Assembly (NCBI GenBank): GCA_016712985.1
Contig: JADJQA010000014.1
Location: 4,426-68,425 of the forward strand
Origin: Sulfuritalea sp.
GTDB lineage: Bacteria; Pseudomonadota; Gammaproteobacteria; Burkholderiales; Rhodocyclaceae
DNA: 64,000 bases
Direction of reading: 5' to 3'
Every line of letters starts with the position of its first letter. Within the stretch, counting starts at the first letter, position 1. The notes under the pieces are model-generated. The model saw only the letters and a program-made list of their open reading frames with translations, did not search any database and was not told the origin of the DNA. A program made the translations under genes and the position numbers. This document shows, one piece after another, positions 61,931-64,000 of the stretch.

Positions 61931-61971
61931 TTCCTTTAGTCCGCTTCCGTCAATCCCAGAGAGGTACCGCA

Positions 61972-62175
61972 ATGCTCTACACAGTCGCAGTCGTTCTGCT
62001 CATCCTGTGGCTTCTCGGACTGGTCACTTCATACACCATGGGCGGATTCATCCATATACTCATCGTGGTTGCCATCGTCGCTGTGCTGCTGAGAATCATC
62101 AGCGGCCGGCAAGTCCCTTTGACAAATCCGGCGTTTTGCCTGGGCAAGCGCAGGTCGGTCTGCCGCCGCCGGTAG
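61972..62175 (+). CDS. Small two-helix membrane protein (DUF5670-like)
   Basis: MLYTVAVVLLILWLLGLVTS then YTMGGFIHILIVVAIVAVLL is the classic pattern of the ~50-residue DUF5670/Lmo0937 family. Its normal end is a few residues after RIISGR; here the frame runs 20 residues longer. One extra base near 62110 would restore SGRKSL and a stop at 62122, so the tail after residue 45 is probably wrong. Function unknown; GAGAGG upstream of the ATG. Confidence 0.7.
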   Translation: MLYTVAVVLLILWLLGLVTSYTMGGFIHILIVVAIVAVLLRIISGRQVPLTNPAFCLGKRRSVCRRR

Positions 62176-62197
62176 GCCATTTTTGGGAAAGTCAGCC

Positions 62198-64000
62198 ATG
62201 TCTGAAACAGCAAGCCATGTCACCGGTGAAAACCCTGCCGGCACCACTAATGGCATTATCGAAGCACGGGGTCCGGACGGCTTGCTCAAGGCAGCGGCCT
62301 TGCAGAGCGCAATCCTCAACAGCGCCAGCTTCGCGATTATCGCCACCGATGACCAAGGCATCATCCAGTTGTTCAATATCGGCGCCGAGCGCATGCTGGG
62401 TTACGCGGCCGACGAGATGGAACCAACGGACCCCGCCCACATTTCCGATCCCTTGGATGTGATAGCGCGCGCCGTAGTGTTGAGCCGCGAGCTTGGCACC
62501 TCGATTCCGCCGGGCTTGAGACCCTGGTCTTCAAGGCCGCGCGCGGCATCGAAGACATTTACGAGATGAGCTTCATCCGCAAGGACGGCAGCCGCTTGCC
62601 GGTGCTCCTGTCGGTCACGGCGCTGCGCGGTACCGACGACGCAGTCATCGGCTATCTGCTGGTCACCACCGACAACTCCGCGCGCAAGCAGGCTGAAGAG
62701 CAACTGAGATGGTCCGAGGAGAGCTTCCGCCTGATGGTGGAAAGCGTCGACCATGCGCTTGTGATGCTTGACCCGGAGGCTGCGTGCTGAGCTGGAATGC
62801 CGGAGCGCGGCGGCTCAAGGGCTATATCGCGGAGGAAATCGTCGGCCAGCATTTTTCCCGGTTCTATCCGCCTGAAGACATCGATCGCGGCACGCCGCAG
62901 CAGGACCTGGACCTCGCCACAGCCACGGGACGCCGGAGCCAAAGGTTGGCGCATGCGCAAGGACGGTTCGACCTTCTGGGCCAGCGTGATCCTTACGGCG
63001 ATCCGGGACCCGGCCGGCAATCTGCGTGGCTTTGCCAAACTGATCAAGGACATGACAGAGATCCGGCAGGTCGATGCTGAAATGGCAAACGCCAGATCGA
63101 TGGCGGAGAAAGCTGCCATTGCCAATGCCGATTTTTTGTCCGACATGGGCCATGAGCTGCGCACCTCGCTCAATGCAATGCTCGGCTTTGCGCAACTGAT
63201 GGAATCCGATACGCCGCCGCCGACACCCGCGCAGAAGAAAACATCGCGAAGATTCTGCAGGCGGGGCTGGTATCTGCTGGAGCTGATCAACGAAATCCTC
63301 GATCTGGCAATGCTCGACTCGGGCGGCTGGCGTGGTCGCTTGAGCCGATGTCGCTGGCCGACGTCATGCTCGAATGCCGGAGCGCCGTCGAACCGCAGGC
63401 GCAGAAGAGCGGCATCCGCATCAGCTTTCCCGAGATCGACCGTCATTGCTTCCATCAAGGCCGACCATACGCGAGTCAAGCAGGTGCTGATCAACCTGCT
63501 GTCCAACGCGATCAAGTACAACCAGGTGGGGGATCGGTGCTCGTGGAATGCGGCGAGAAGGCGTCGCAACGCCAGACTGAATGCGGCGAGGCGTGCCGCA
63601 ACGCCTGCGCGTCAGCGTCACCGACACCGGCCCCGGGGTTGTCGCCGGAACAACTGGAGCAACTGTTTCGCCCCTTCAGTCGCGTCGGCCAGAAACCAGC
63701 GCCGAGACAGTCGCCGGGATCGGCCTGGTCGTGCCAAGCGGCTGGTCGGACTGATGGGCGGTGCGATGGGCGTCGAAAGCACCGTCGGCGAAGGCAGCGT
63801 GTTCTCGGATCGAACTGGTCCTCGCCGCCGCGCCGCAACTTGTCGAGGACGAGGCCGAATCAGCGCTTCCGGCCCCGCCGCCCGGAACCGGCATCGCGCC
63901 ACGCACCCCTGCTGTATGTCGAAGACAATCCGGCCAACCTGCAACCGGTCGAGCAAATCATCGCGCGCCGCCCCGACATGTGTCTGCTGGAGCGCCAGGA
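62198..64000 (+). CDS. PAS-domain hybrid histidine kinase, many frameshifts, runs off right edge
   Basis: Order of parts: PAS 1 (SFAIIATDDQGIIQLFNIGA), a PAC-like piece (SFIRKDGSRLPVLLSVTALR), PAS 2 (LSWNAGARRLKGYIAEEIVG; WRMRKDGSTFWASVILTAIR), HisKA (MGHELRTSLNAMLGFAQLME), HATPase (VLINLLSNAIKYNQ, VTDTGPGLSPEQLE) and the start of a receiver (LLYVEDNPANLQPVEQ). No membrane helix, so cytosolic. At least eight frame changes (for example near 62515, 62785, 62935, 63240, 63330, 63440, 63530, 63640, 63800) break it. Density rises toward the edge, which suggests poor sequence there. If real, it is a dead gene. Confidence 0.75.

Overview
The window is GC-rich, densely coded Gram-negative chromosomal DNA. 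Gene content and order (smc-zipA-ligA, NAD-dependent ligase with BRCT, kdpFABC-kdpDE, DUF2244, DUF1015, FMN-type glutamate synthase, TRAP-pxpBCA) best fit a betaproteobacterium of the Rhodocyclales/Nitrosomonadales type. This is inferred from remembered gene content, not from a tree. No rRNA, CRISPR array, integrase or full-length transposase gene was seen. One tRNA gene, tRNA-Ser(GGA), is present.

Layout. (1) 1-9074: accessory, defence-like block, all on the minus strand: an SNF2 helicase (cut by the left edge), ccdAB, hipBA with a two-site operator, and a very large type IIG-like restriction-methylation protein. (2) 9304-24192: a cation-homeostasis island on the plus strand: DUF2244 protein, kdp leader peptide, kdpFABC, a CorA Mg transporter, kdpDE, a second CorA-like transporter, then a three-gene unit (small protein, PtsN-like EIIA protein, CNNM/HlyC-type transporter). 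Tandem KdpE-box-like motifs precede both the kdp operon and the EIIA unit, and a 44-bp remnant of the kdpE 3' end lies just before the second. (3) 24366-24877: a Phd/UPF0175 antitoxin with a truncated PIN toxin and a clean palindromic operator. (4) 25039-32812: mfd, a diguanylate cyclase, aroG, a DUF1015 gene. (5) 32939-42272, minus strand: HU with a Lys/Ala/Pro tail, then hpt, galU, an ORF6N gene, ligA, zipA and smc in a tightly coupled run. (6) 42365-46531: queF, an amino-acid ABC transporter without its ATPase, an exported protein. (7) 46654-53429: cysK, a MarR-like regulator, and a TRAP transporter joined to 5-oxoprolinase genes pxpBCA; dctP has an internal deletion. (8) 53446-58502: nnr, EamA transporter, FMN glutamate synthase, nadC, tRNA-Ser. 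(9) 58527-64000: a second accessory block after the tRNA with unknown small genes, a broken PIN/HTH module, a BON lipoprotein, a small membrane protein and a badly disrupted PAS histidine kinase running off the right edge.

Two things cut across the window. First, many genes, including the normally essential ligA, carry single-base frameshifts, often in short homopolymers; this points to sequencing or assembly error rather than gene decay, and I treat such genes as one gene. Second, several families of short structured repeats are present: a 196-bp MITE-like element with 20-bp inverted ends and 11-bp direct repeats inside the kdp operon; a two-hairpin repeat that sits directly before kdpF and kdpD; paired REP-type palindromes; and in-frame repeat insertions inside mfd and the smc hinge.
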